64,000 nt of DNA from Rhodocyclaceae bacterium (GTDB taxonomy: Bacteria; Pseudomonadota; Gammaproteobacteria; Burkholderiales; Rhodocyclaceae). Numbering within the stretch: the first letter of the stretch is position 1; each line of letters opens with the position of its first letter. The notes beneath the pieces are model-generated. The model saw nothing but the letters and a program-made list of their open reading frames with translations. It was not told where the DNA came from and did not search any database. The stretch is from NCBI GenBank assembly GCA_008933825.1, contig WBUF01000006.1:38050-102049 (forward strand). The letters run 5' to 3'. Shown here one piece after another: positions 56,917 through 64,000 of this stretch. Both the position numbers and the translations under genes were made by a program.

Positions 56917-57852
56917 ATGACCGCGCTTCCCACCCTCAAGCAGCTGCACTACCTGGCCGCCCTGGCCGACCACCTCAGCTTCACGCGCGCGGCGGAAGCC
57001 TGCTTCGTCACCCAGTCGACGCTCAGTGCCGGGCTGAAGGAGCTGGAGGACGTGCTCGGGGCGCGGCTGGTCGAGCGCGACCGCCAGACGGTGCTGATGA
57101 CGCCGCTCGGCGAGGAAGCGGCGCGGCGGGCGCGGGAGATCCTCGCCGCGGCGCAGGACCTGGCGGAGTTCGCCGCCGGGGCGGGCCGGCCGATGACCGG
57201 GCTGCTGCGGCTCGGCGTGATTCCGACCGTCGCGCCCTTCCTGCTGCCCGCCTGCCTGCCGCTGCTGCGCGAACGCTATCCGGAGCTGCGCCTGGCCCTG
57301 CGCGAAGACCTGACGGCCGGGTTGCTGGCGCGGCTGGAGGACGGCCGGCTCGATTTCGCCCTCGTCGCGCTGCCCTACGACACGGCCGGCCTGCTGGTCG
57401 AGCCGCTGTTCGAGGACCCCTTGCAACTGGTCGGGCGCAAGGGCGACCCCGCCGTGAAGGCGAAGCATCCGGCGCTTACGCCCGACGTGGCCGGACGGCT
57501 GCTGCTGCTCGAGGAAGGACATTGCCTGCGCGACCATGTCCTGCACGCCTGCGGCACGGGCGCCCTTCGGCCGGGGCAGGAAGGCATGGCTGCCACCAGC
57601 CTGCTAACCCTGGTGCAGATGGTCGAGTCAGGTCTCGGCGCCGCCTTGCTTCCCGCCATGGCGACGGCGAGCGGGCTGGCGCGCAGCCCCGGCCTGACCG
57701 TGCGCGCCCTGGCCGGCCCTGCGCCGAAACGCACCATCGCGCTGGCGGCGCGTCGGTCGACCACGCGCCAGGCGGATCTGCGGGCGCTGGCCGAGATCGT
57801 CCGCGCTGCCCGGCGTGCGGCCCGGCGTGCGGCCCGGCGCGCCGTGCCATAG
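56917..57852 (+). CDS. oxyR: Peroxide-sensing LysR regulator OxyR
   Basis: The 311-residue LysR protein has a wHTH (SFTRAAEACFVTQSTLSAGLKELEDVLG). The redox cysteines are in GHCLRDHVLHACG, the classic OxyR C199/C208 pair. It activates katA and dps on oxidation. The C-terminus ends in RAARRAARRAARRAVP, coded by three near-perfect 12-bp tandem repeats. Copy 14 of the 27-bp motif overlaps the stop. Confidence 0.94.
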   Translation: MTALPTLKQLHYLAALADHLSFTRAAEACFVTQSTLSAGLKELEDVLGARLVERDRQTVLMTPLGEEAARRAREILAAAQDLAEFAAGAGRPMTGLLRLGVIPTVAPFLLPACLPLLRERYPELRLALREDLTAGLLARLEDGRLDFALVALPYDTAGLLVEPLFEDPLQLVGRKGDPAVKAKHPALTPDVAGRLLLLEEGHCLRDHVLHACGTGALRPGQEGMAATSLLTLVQMVESGLGAALLPAMATASGLARSPGLTVRALAGPAPKRTIALAARRSTTRQADLRALAEIVRAARRAARRAARRAVP

Positions 57853-57865
57853 GGACTGACTTTCC
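57838..57865 (+). repeat. 27-bp dispersed motif, copy 14 (oxyR stop)
   Basis: CGCCGT-N6-GGGACTGACTTTCC. It spans the oxyR stop codon, with the TAG in its N6 part. Confidence 0.85.
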
Positions 57866-57919
57866 CCGGCGGCCTTGCCAGGCCGGCGCAGCGCACGCCG
57901 ACGGGTGCTTTCGTGGAGA

Positions 57920-57933
57920 TTGACCTGCGTCAA
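57920..57933. promoter_or_regulatory. FNR/Dnr-type site of the hox operon
   Basis: TTGAC-CTGC-GTCAA, 58 bp before the hoxF ATG. TAACGT at 57955-57960 is a possible -10 that would put the site centre near -41. Confidence 0.55.
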
Positions 57934-57990
57934 ACCTTAGTCATCAAATGAAAGTAACGTAGCGATTCGAAGCCGAGGCCCAGCCGGAAA

Positions 57991-59778
57991 ATGCCAGAAC
58001 AAGATGTTTGCGACCTGCCCGGGATCGTCGCCCGCTGGCAGCACGACCCCGCCAATCTGGTGCAGATCCTGCGCGAGGTGCAGGAGTCCTGCGGCACGAT
58101 TCCTTCCGACGCGCTCGACCGTCTGGCGCAGCTGCTCGGCGTGCCGCGCGTGCGCATCGAGTCGACGGCGAGCTTCTACGCCTTCTTCCACGCCGAGTCG
58201 CACGGCGCCTACGAGATACTCTTCTCCGACAACATCGTCGACCGGATGGCCGGCAAGGAAGCGCTCAAGCAGTATTTCTGCGAGCGGCTCTGGCTGGAGC
58301 CGAGGAAGCTCTCCGAGGACGGCCTGGTGTATGTCGACGACACCGCCGACATCGGCCTGGCCGACCAGGCGCCGGCGCTGCTGGTCAACGGCTACGCGAT
58401 TCCCTCGCTCGACAAGGCGCGCCTCGATCTCGTCGCCGAACTGATCCGGGCGCGCAAGCCCCTCGCCGACTGGCCGCCGATGCTGTTCGAGATTCCCGAC
58501 AACGTGCGCAAGCCGGGTCCGCTGATGGGCGAGGCGTTCGCGCCCGGCGCCGCCCTGAAAGCGACGCTCGCGCGCGGCGCCGACGCAACCCTGGCGGAAC
58601 TCGACGCCGCCAACCTGCGCGGCCGCGGCGGCGCCGGCTTCAAGACGGCCACCAAATGGGCGAGCTGCCGCAAGGCGGAAGGCGAAGCGCACTACGTGGT
58701 GTGCAACGCCGACGAGGGCGAGCCGGGCACCTTCAAGGACCGCGTGCTGCTCGCCAGCCATGCCGACCTGGTGTTCGAGGGCATGACAGTGTGCGCCCGC
58801 GCCATCGGCGCGCGCCGGGGCTTCCTCTACCTGCGCGGCGAGTACAGGAACCTGCATGAAAAACTAAAGTCAGTCCTCGCGGCACGGCGGGAGCAGGGGC
58901 TGCTCGGCCGGAACATCCTGGGCGAGGACGGCTTCGACTTCGACATCGAGATCCACCTCGGCGCCGGCGCCTACATCTGCGGCGAGGAATCGGCGCTGAT
59001 CGAGTCGCTCGAAGGCAAGCCGGGCAAGCCGAGGAACCGCCCGCCCTTCCCCGACCGTCGCGGCTACCGCGACCAGCCGACGGTGGTGAACAACGTCGAG
59101 ACCTTCGCCTGCGCGGCGAAAATCGCCGAGAAGGGCGGCGCCTGGTTCGCCGCCCTGGGCACGCCGCAGTCGGCGGGCACGAAGCTCGTCTCCGTCTCCG
59201 GGGACTGCAAGCGGCCCGGCGTATACGAATATCCCTTCGGCGCCAGCGTGCGCCAGATCCTCATCGACTGCGGCGCCGAAGACGCCCACGCCGTGCAGGT
59301 TTCCGGGCCCTCCGGCACCTGCATCTCCTTCCGCGAGTTCGACCGCCGCATCGCCTTCGAGGACCTCGCCACGGCCGGCGCCTTCATGGTCTTCTCGCGC
59401 GAACGCGACATGTTCGAGGTGGCGCGCAACTTCACGCATTTCTTCGCCCACGAGAGCTGCGGCTTCTGCACGCCGTGCCGCGTCGGCACTTCGCTCCTGA
59501 AGAACACCATGGACAAGCTGGCCGCCGGCAAGGGTTCGGCCTACGACATGCACGAGATGAAGCACATCATGCACATCCTGCGCAGCATGGCCCACTGCGG
59601 CCTTGGCCACACGGCGGCCAATCCGGTGGTGCAGACGATGGAGAAGTTCCCCGACGCCTACGAGCGGCGCCTGAAGCGGCTCGACTTCGAGCCGGCCTTC
59701 GACCTCGACGGCGCATTGCAGACCGCGCGCCTGATCACCGGCCGCGACGACGCATGGGCGCACCTGGCGAACGAGTGA
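57991..59778 (+). CDS. hoxF: NAD-reducing hydrogenase diaphorase subunit HoxF
   Basis: HoxF carries FMN and the NAD(H) site of the soluble group 3d [NiFe] hydrogenase. The 595-residue protein has a NuoE-like N-terminus (residues 1-130). The NuoF-like part has LRGRGGAGFKTATKW, NADEGEPGTFKDR, GAGAYICGEESALIE, and a [4Fe-4S] site ESCGFCTPCRVGT. The N-terminal module lacks a complete set of four cluster cysteines, as far as I can see. Length matches the Cupriavidus enzyme (602). Copy 15 of the 27-bp motif is inside, antisense. Confidence 0.94.
   Translation: MPEQDVCDLPGIVARWQHDPANLVQILREVQESCGTIPSDALDRLAQLLGVPRVRIESTASFYAFFHAESHGAYEILFSDNIVDRMAGKEALKQYFCERLWLEPRKLSEDGLVYVDDTADIGLADQAPALLVNGYAIPSLDKARLDLVAELIRARKPLADWPPMLFEIPDNVRKPGPLMGEAFAPGAALKATLARGADATLAELDAANLRGRGGAGFKTATKWASCRKAEGEAHYVVCNADEGEPGTFKDRVLLASHADLVFEGMTVCARAIGARRGFLYLRGEYRNLHEKLKSVLAARREQGLLGRNILGEDGFDFDIEIHLGAGAYICGEESALIESLEGKPGKPRNRPPFPDRRGYRDQPTVVNNVETFACAAKIAEKGGAWFAALGTPQSAGTKLVSVSGDCKRPGVYEYPFGASVRQILIDCGAEDAHAVQVSGPSGTCISFREFDRRIAFEDLATAGAFMVFSRERDMFEVARNFTHFFAHESCGFCTPCRVGTSLLKNTMDKLAAGKGSAYDMHEMKHIMHILRSMAHCGLGHTAANPVVQTMEKFPDAYERRLKRLDFEPAFDLDGALQTARLITGRDDAWAHLANE
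58862..58891 (-). repeat. 27-bp dispersed motif, copy 15 (in hoxF)
   Basis: Minus-strand CGCCGT-N6-AGGACTGACTTTAG, antisense in hoxF (EKLKSVLAARRE). Confidence 0.8.
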
Positions 59779-59790
59779 ACGGCAAAACCC

Positions 59791-59874
59791 TTAACCACAG
59801 AGACACAGAGGCACAGAGAAATGCAAAATCATTCGTATCCGTTTTTCTCTGTGTCTCTGCGCCTCTGTGGTGAA
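59791..59874. repeat. CAGAG-type long palindrome between hoxF and hoxU
   Basis: Left arm AACCACAGAGACACAGAGGC, right arm TCTGTGTCTCTGCGCCTCTG, about 30 bp apart. A widespread class of CACAGAG/CTCTGTG intergenic palindromes. The coding gap is otherwise empty. Confidence 0.85.
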
Positions 59875-59887
59875 TGGTTCTGACCTT

Positions 59888-60607
59888 ATGGCAAAGACGT
59901 TTATTCTCGACGGCAAGACCATTCCCTTCGAGGAGGGCGAGACCATCATGGAGGCGGCCGCGGCGGCGGGCGTCTACATTCCGCACCTGTGCCACCATCC
60001 CGAGTTCAAGCCGCACGGCTCGTGCAAGTTGTGCACGGTGAGCATCGGCGGACGGCTCGGCGCCGCCTGCACCAACAAGGCCGCCGAGGGCATGAAGGTG
60101 GAGAGCGAGACCGAGGCGCTCAACGGCGACCGGCGCGCCCTGGTGCAGATGCTCTTCGTCGAGGGCAATCATGTCTGCCCCTCCTGCGAGAAGAGCGGCA
60201 ACTGCCAGCTGCAGGCGGCGGCCTACCACCTCGGCATGCTGACGCCGCATTTCACGCACTTCTATCCGGCGCGCGACGTCGACGCCTCGCACCCGGACGT
60301 GCTGCTCGAGCGCAACCGCTGCATCCTGTGCGAGCTGTGCGTGCGCGCCAGCCGCGACGTCGACGGCAAGCATGTCTTCGGCATCGGCGGCCGCGGCATC
60401 AGGGCGCGCCTGATCGTCAATGCGGCGAGCGGGCGGCTGGCCGACACCAGCCTGTCCGTCACCGACCGCGCCGCCGAGGTCTGCCCGACCGGCGCCATCG
60501 TCCGCAAGCGCCACGGCTTCACGATTCCCATCGGCAAGCGGCTCTACGACCACCACGACATCGCCGAGGCGCCGGTGGCGGGCATGGAAAGGCCCGGGCG
60601 TGACTGA
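59888..60607 (+). CDS. hoxU: NAD-reducing hydrogenase iron-sulfur subunit HoxU
   Basis: HoxU wires HoxF to HoxY. The 239-residue NuoG-like protein has a [2Fe-2S] ferredoxin domain (CHHPEFKPHGSCKLCTVSI). It also has a His-Cys3 cluster region (CPSCEKSGNCQLQAAAYHLG) and [4Fe-4S] sites in RCILCELCVRAS and EVCPTGAI. ATG 59888 follows the palindrome directly. The stop overlaps the hoxY GTG by 8 bp. Confidence 0.95.
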   Translation: MAKTFILDGKTIPFEEGETIMEAAAAAGVYIPHLCHHPEFKPHGSCKLCTVSIGGRLGAACTNKAAEGMKVESETEALNGDRRALVQMLFVEGNHVCPSCEKSGNCQLQAAAYHLGMLTPHFTHFYPARDVDASHPDVLLERNRCILCELCVRASRDVDGKHVFGIGGRGIRARLIVNAASGRLADTSLSVTDRAAEVCPTGAIVRKRHGFTIPIGKRLYDHHDIAEAPVAGMERPGRD

Positions 60608-61145
60608 GCCGAAGAAACTCAAGGTGGCCACCTGCTCGCTGGCCGGCTGCTTCGGCTGCCACATGTCGCTGCTCGACATCGACGAGAAGCTGTTCGAGCT
60701 GGTCAAGGTGGTCGAGTTCGACCGCTCGCCGATCACCGACATCAAGCATTGCGGGCCCTGCGACATCGGCATCGTCGAAGGGGGCGTGTGCAATGCCGAG
60801 AACGTGCATGTGCTGAAGGAATTCAGGAAGAACTGCCGCGTCCTGGTGGCGACGGGCGCCTGCGCCATCACCGGCGGCATTCCGGCCTGGCGCAACAACG
60901 TCGACCTGTGGGACTGCTTCCAGGAGGTGTACCACTACGGCATCGGCCTGGAGAACGGCCAGATCCCCAACGACCCCGAGTTGCCGCTGCCCTTCGACAA
61001 GGTGCATCCGATCGGCGAGGTGGTGCGGGTCGACCACTTCCTGCCCGGCTGCCCGCCGCCGGCCGACGCGATCTGGAAGTTCCTCACCGACCTCGCCGCC
61101 GGGCGCGAGCCGAAGCTCGAGTACGAGATGCTGCACTATGACTAG
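60600..61145 (+). CDS. hoxY: NAD-reducing hydrogenase small subunit HoxY
   Basis: HoxY carries the proximal [4Fe-4S] cluster. The 181-residue protein has CSLAGCFGCHMSLLDID, KHCGPCDIGIVEGGVCN, VATGACAITGGIPAW and LPGCPPPADAIW, as in the short group 3 small subunits. It has no Tat signal, consistent with a cytoplasmic enzyme. GTG start inside hoxU. Confidence 0.94.
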   Translation: MTEPKKLKVATCSLAGCFGCHMSLLDIDEKLFELVKVVEFDRSPITDIKHCGPCDIGIVEGGVCNAENVHVLKEFRKNCRVLVATGACAITGGIPAWRNNVDLWDCFQEVYHYGIGLENGQIPNDPELPLPFDKVHPIGEVVRVDHFLPGCPPPADAIWKFLTDLAAGREPKLEYEMLHYD

Positions 61146-61158
61146 ACCAAACCGCTTA

Positions 61159-61255
61159 CTACGCAGAGAGCGCAGAGACGCGGAGAACGCAGAGAGAATC
61201 TTTCGTTCTTGCTTTTCTCTGCGCCCTCTGCGTCTCTGCGTCCTCTGCGTCGAAG
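61159..61255. repeat. CAGAG-type long palindrome between hoxY and hoxH
   Basis: Left arm runs CGCAGAGAGCGCAGAGACGC; the right arm, after about 20 bases, has CTCTGCGTCTCTGCGTCCTC. It is related in design to the palindrome after hoxF but with CGCAGAG units. Confidence 0.85.
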
Positions 61256-61268
61256 GAGGTCGTTCTTG

Positions 61269-62735
61269 ATGCCTGCCGAACTCGAAACCGCCGCCGATCC
61301 TGCCGGCCTGAAACGCGTCGTCATCGAGCCGGTGTCGCGCGTCGAGGGCCACGGCAAGGTGACGATCCTGCTCGATGCCGACGACCGCGTGCACCAGGTG
61401 CGCCTGCATATCGTCGAGTTCCGCGGCTTCGAGAAGTTCATCCAGGGCCGGCCCTACTGGGAGGTGCCGGTGCTGGTGCAGCGCCTGTGCGGCATCTGCC
61501 CGGTGTCGCACCATTTGGCTGCCTCGAAGGCGCTCGATCTCGTCGTCGGCGCGAAGCAGCTCACGCCGACCGCCGAGAAGATGCGCCGCCTGATGCACCT
61601 CGGCCAGATCCTCCAGTCGCACGCCCTGCACTTCTTCCACCTCGCCTCGCCCGACCTGCTGTTCGGCTTCGACGCCGACGCGGCCCGGCGCAACGTCGTC
61701 CATGTCGCCGCCGTCGCCCCGGACGTGGCGAAGAAGGGCGTGCTGCTGAGGAAGTACGGCCAGGAGATCATCCGCCACACCGCGGGCAAGCGCGTGCACG
61801 GCACCGGCTCGGTGCCGGGCGGGGTGAACAAGAACCTGAGCCGTGCCGAGCGCGTCGCGCTGCTCGGCGAGATCGACACCGTCGTCGGCTGGAGCCGCGA
61901 GGCGGTCGGCATCGTCAGGAAGCTGTTCGCCGAGCACGCGCAGTTCTACGAGGCTTTCGGCCGCTTCGCCTCGAATCGCCTGAGCCTGGTGCGCGCCGAC
62001 GGCGCGCTCGACCTCTACCACGGCGGCCTGCGCGCCACCGACGCAGCGGGAAACACGCTGTTCGACCACGCCGACTACCAGCACTACTACGAGCTGATCC
62101 ACGAGGAAGTGAAGCCCTGGTCGTACATGAAGTTCCCCTTCCTCGTTGCGCAGGGAGCCGAGGCCGGCTGGTACCGCGTCGGCCCGGTCGCGCGCGTGGC
62201 GCAGTGCGACTTCATTCCGACCGAACTGGCCGAGGCGGAGCGGCGCGCCTTCCTTGCCTTCGACGACGGCGCCGCGCTCGATGCGCCGCTCGGCTACCAC
62301 TGGGCGCGCATGATCGAGATGCTGCACGCGGCCGAGGGCATCAAGGAACTGCTGCTCGACAACGACCTTTCCGGCGGCGACCTCGTCGTGCGCGGCGAGC
62401 GCGGGCTGCGCGGCGTCGGCGTCATCGAGGCGCCGCGCGGCACGCTGATCCACCACTACCGCATCAACGAGGACGACCAGATCGTCAACGCCAACCTGAT
62501 CGTGTCCACCACCCACAACAACCAGGCCATGAACACCGCCGTGCGCGAGGTGGCGCGCCGGTACCTCGACGGGCGGAACCTTACCGAGGGCCTGCTCAAC
62601 CACATCGAAGTGGCCATCCGCGCCTTCGATCCCTGCCTGTCCTGCGCCACCCACGCCCTGGGCAGGATGCCGCTCGAACTGGAACTGGTCGACGACGGCG
62701 GCACGGTCGTCGACCGCCTCGCCCGGCACGTCTGA
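61269..62735 (+). CDS. hoxH: NAD-reducing hydrogenase large subunit HoxH
   Basis: HoxH holds the NiFe active site. In the 488-residue protein the nickel ligands are in RLCGICPVSHHLAA near residue 70 and DPCLSCATHALG near the C-terminus. About 20 residues follow the last cysteine motif, the peptide removed by HoxW. ATG 61269 is chosen because AAGGAGG ends 9 bases upstream, whereas upstream in-frame starts lie in palindromic DNA. Confidence 0.96.
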   Translation: MPAELETAADPAGLKRVVIEPVSRVEGHGKVTILLDADDRVHQVRLHIVEFRGFEKFIQGRPYWEVPVLVQRLCGICPVSHHLAASKALDLVVGAKQLTPTAEKMRRLMHLGQILQSHALHFFHLASPDLLFGFDADAARRNVVHVAAVAPDVAKKGVLLRKYGQEIIRHTAGKRVHGTGSVPGGVNKNLSRAERVALLGEIDTVVGWSREAVGIVRKLFAEHAQFYEAFGRFASNRLSLVRADGALDLYHGGLRATDAAGNTLFDHADYQHYYELIHEEVKPWSYMKFPFLVAQGAEAGWYRVGPVARVAQCDFIPTELAEAERRAFLAFDDGAALDAPLGYHWARMIEMLHAAEGIKELLLDNDLSGGDLVVRGERGLRGVGVIEAPRGTLIHHYRINEDDQIVNANLIVSTTHNNQAMNTAVREVARRYLDGRNLTEGLLNHIEVAIRAFDPCLSCATHALGRMPLELELVDDGGTVVDRLARHV

Positions 62736-62741
62736 TCGGCC

Positions 62742-63194
62742 GTGCTGATCTTCGCCTGGGGCAATCCGAGCCGCGGCGATGACGCGCTGGGCCCGGCGCT
62801 GGTCGAGCGCATTGCAGCGGCGCGACCGACCCACCCGGAGTGGGGCGAACTGGCCCTGCTCACCGACTTCCAGTTGCAGCCCGAACACGCCCTCGACCTC
62901 GACGGACACGGCCGCGTGCTGTTCGTCGACGCCAGCGTTTCCTGCGCCTCGCCCTTCGTCTTCGACCGCCTGCGTCCGCAGCCGGGCTTCGGCTACACCA
63001 CCCACGCCATGCAGCCGGAGGCGCTGCTGGCGGTGTTCCGCCAGGTCACCGGCCGCGAGCCGCCGCCGGCCTGGCTGCTGACCATCCGCGGACACGCCTT
63101 CGAACTGGGCGAACCGCTCGGCGCCGCAGCGCAGGCGCATCTGGCAGCCGCCATCGCTTTCGTCGAGTCCTTCCTCGCCGGCGAAGCAGTCTGA
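62742..63194 (+). CDS. hoxW: HoxH-processing endopeptidase (HoxW-type, M52)
   Basis: The 150-residue protein has the M52 features FAWGNPSRGDDALGPAL, a Asp in LFVDASVS, and a likely metal-binding histidine in YTTHAMQPEALLAV. Such proteases cut the C-terminus of the Ni-loaded large subunit. It begins 6 bp after hoxH with GTG. Short, divergent relatives are common for group 3d enzymes. Confidence 0.9.
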   Translation: MLIFAWGNPSRGDDALGPALVERIAAARPTHPEWGELALLTDFQLQPEHALDLDGHGRVLFVDASVSCASPFVFDRLRPQPGFGYTTHAMQPEALLAVFRQVTGREPPPAWLLTIRGHAFELGEPLGAAAQAHLAAAIAFVESFLAGEAV

Positions 63195-63204
63195 CGCAGG
63201 TCAA
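63191..63204. promoter_or_regulatory. FNR-like site at the hoxW end
   Basis: CTGAC-GCAG-GTCAA, one mismatch, over the hoxW stop. About 175 bp before the next gene, so its role is doubtful. Confidence 0.35.
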
Positions 63205-63320
63205 GGGGCGTAATCCAGACTGCCGGTTAAACTGTTGCCAGTATCTGCTCAAGACTGGCATCTGTCGCATCATTCAAGCCGGTCATGATTTTCAAACGAT
63301 TGTTTAATAAGGTATTTGAT

Positions 63321-63326
63321 TACAAT
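63321..63326 (+). promoter_or_regulatory. Possible -10 box for the hupK-like gene
   Basis: TACAAT in an AT-rich patch (63290-63330), 53 bp before the gene. A TTGTTT at 63300-63305 is only 15 bp away, so a standard -35 is not clear. Confidence 0.35.
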
Positions 63327-63378
63327 TCTGGCCGGCATGTTTCTTGTTACCCATGATGCTTTGCGAACTGGAAAGCCA

Positions 63379-64000
63379 ATGATCGCCGAAGGCAAGCTGG
63401 ATCTCGACCTCGCCTGGGACGGACAGCGCATCACCGCAGCGAAGGTGCGTTCCACGCGCCCGGTTTTCGCGTGCCGGATCCTGGAGGGGCGGACAGTCGA
63501 GGAGGCTCTCCGCCTGGCGCCGATGCTGTTCAGCGTCTGCGGCCGGGCGCAAGCTGTGGCTGCGGCGGCTGCCGTCGATACGGCGCGCGGCATCGAGGCC
63601 GACGCGCAGACGCGCGAGGAGCGCGAGCGCGCCATTGCCGCCGAATGCCTGCACGAATACGTCTGGCGCCTGTTCATCGACCTGCCGGCGCTGCTCGGCG
63701 AGGCGGCGCGGCCGGGCGATCTCGCCGACCTGCGCCGGCGCATGCCTTCGGAAGCGGGCGAGGCGGAATGGCTGGACATCGCCGCCGATGCCGAGGAACT
63801 GATCGAGCAGCGCGTCTTCGGGCTGCGCGCGCGCGACTGGCTGGCGTTCGACGAGGCGCGCTTTGCCCGCTGGGTGGAGGACGGCGCCTTGCCCACGGCA
63901 CGCATGCTGGCGCGGCTGCGTTCGTTCCGGTTTGGCGCGCCGCGTGCCTTCCTGCCCTGGCTGGACGAGTCGGCGCTGCGCGAGGAGATCGCACCGCAAC
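63379..64000 (+). CDS. hupK: Hydrogenase assembly protein HupK/HoxV-like, 3' end cut
   Basis: At least 207 residues are open to the window edge. An N-terminal RPVFACRILEGRTVEEALRLAP is followed by MLFSVCGRAQAVAAAAAVD, which resembles a large-subunit active-site region with only one of the two cysteines, as in HupK/HoxV. Such proteins are thought to scaffold the NiFe(CN)2CO cofactor, usually for membrane-bound hydrogenases. A later DLRRRMPSEAGEAEWLDI stretch is also seen. ATG 63379 is preferred. Confidence 0.78.
   Translation, partial: MIAEGKLDLDLAWDGQRITAAKVRSTRPVFACRILEGRTVEEALRLAPMLFSVCGRAQAVAAAAAVDTARGIEADAQTREERERAIAAECLHEYVWRLFIDLPALLGEAARPGDLADLRRRMPSEAGEAEWLDIAADAEELIEQRVFGLRARDWLAFDEARFARWVEDGALPTARMLARLRSFRFGAPRAFLPWLDESALREEIAPQ

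Noticed and set aside
57805..57845. Tandem repeats as a CRISPR or satellite
   Set aside because: Only three 12-bp units in frame with oxyR and no spacers. No CRISPR array is seen anywhere in the window.

Overview
The window looks like chromosome from a GC-rich betaproteobacterium, most likely a Rhodocyclales-type facultative anaerobe. This rests on gene content and order: rpsP-rimM-trmD-rplS, ileS-lspA-fkpB-ispH followed by a minor-pilin/PilY1 block, a complete ccoNOQP-ccoG-fixH cluster with ccoI and ccoS, NnrS and Dnr-type NO-response genes, a class I PHA synthase, and a HoxFUYH-type NAD-linked [NiFe] hydrogenase. No species call is possible from sequence reading alone.

Layout. 1-17.4 kb is housekeeping. 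It holds a cut-off unknown gene, the ribosome/tRNA modification operon rpsP-rimM-trmD-rplS, folE2, the isoprenoid operon xseB-ispA-dxs, a rhodanese, queG, tsaE-amiC, and the ribF-ileS-lspA-fkpB-ispH run. 17.4-26.4 kb is a minus-strand type IV pilus tip/minor-pilin operon (ComP/PilE-like, FimT, PilV, PilW, PilX, very large PilY1), followed by tRNA-Thr(CGU) and an SDR dehydrogenase. 27.5-36 kb makes and assembles cbb3 oxidase. 36-47.9 kb is microaerobic/NO-stress biology: hemerythrin-domain proteins, universal stress protein, a beta-CASP hydrolase, PhaC, a DUF2249 protein, a Dnr-like regulator, NnrS, FNR, HemN and a DsbD_2-type membrane protein. 47.8-51.5 kb is a MerR-type regulator with a CopA ATPase and CopZ-like chaperone. 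A second NnrS follows, then an MFS transporter, dps, katA and divergent oxyR. 57.9-64 kb is the hoxFUYHW hydrogenase operon and the start of a hupK/hoxV-like gene.

Regulation. Palindromes of the form TTGAY-N4-RTCAA (FNR/Dnr type) occur before ccoN (twice), usp, the 40.4-kb hemerythrin gene, hoxF and within the fnr/hemN interval. Two of them lie 41.5 bp from predicted transcription starts. Together they suggest one oxygen/NO-responsive regulon across half of the window.

The most unusual signal is a 27-bp dispersed motif, CGCCGT-N6-GGGACTGACTTTTCC. I found it 15 times with invariant internal spacing, in both coding and non-coding DNA. It resembles in style a DNA uptake sequence or other genome-architecture signal; I know of no description of it. 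Separately, palindromic CCCCCTTCC/GGAAGGGGG-type intergenic repeats have added tails or stop codons to CcoQ, FixH and an unknown membrane protein. Two long CAGAG-type palindromes sit between hox genes.
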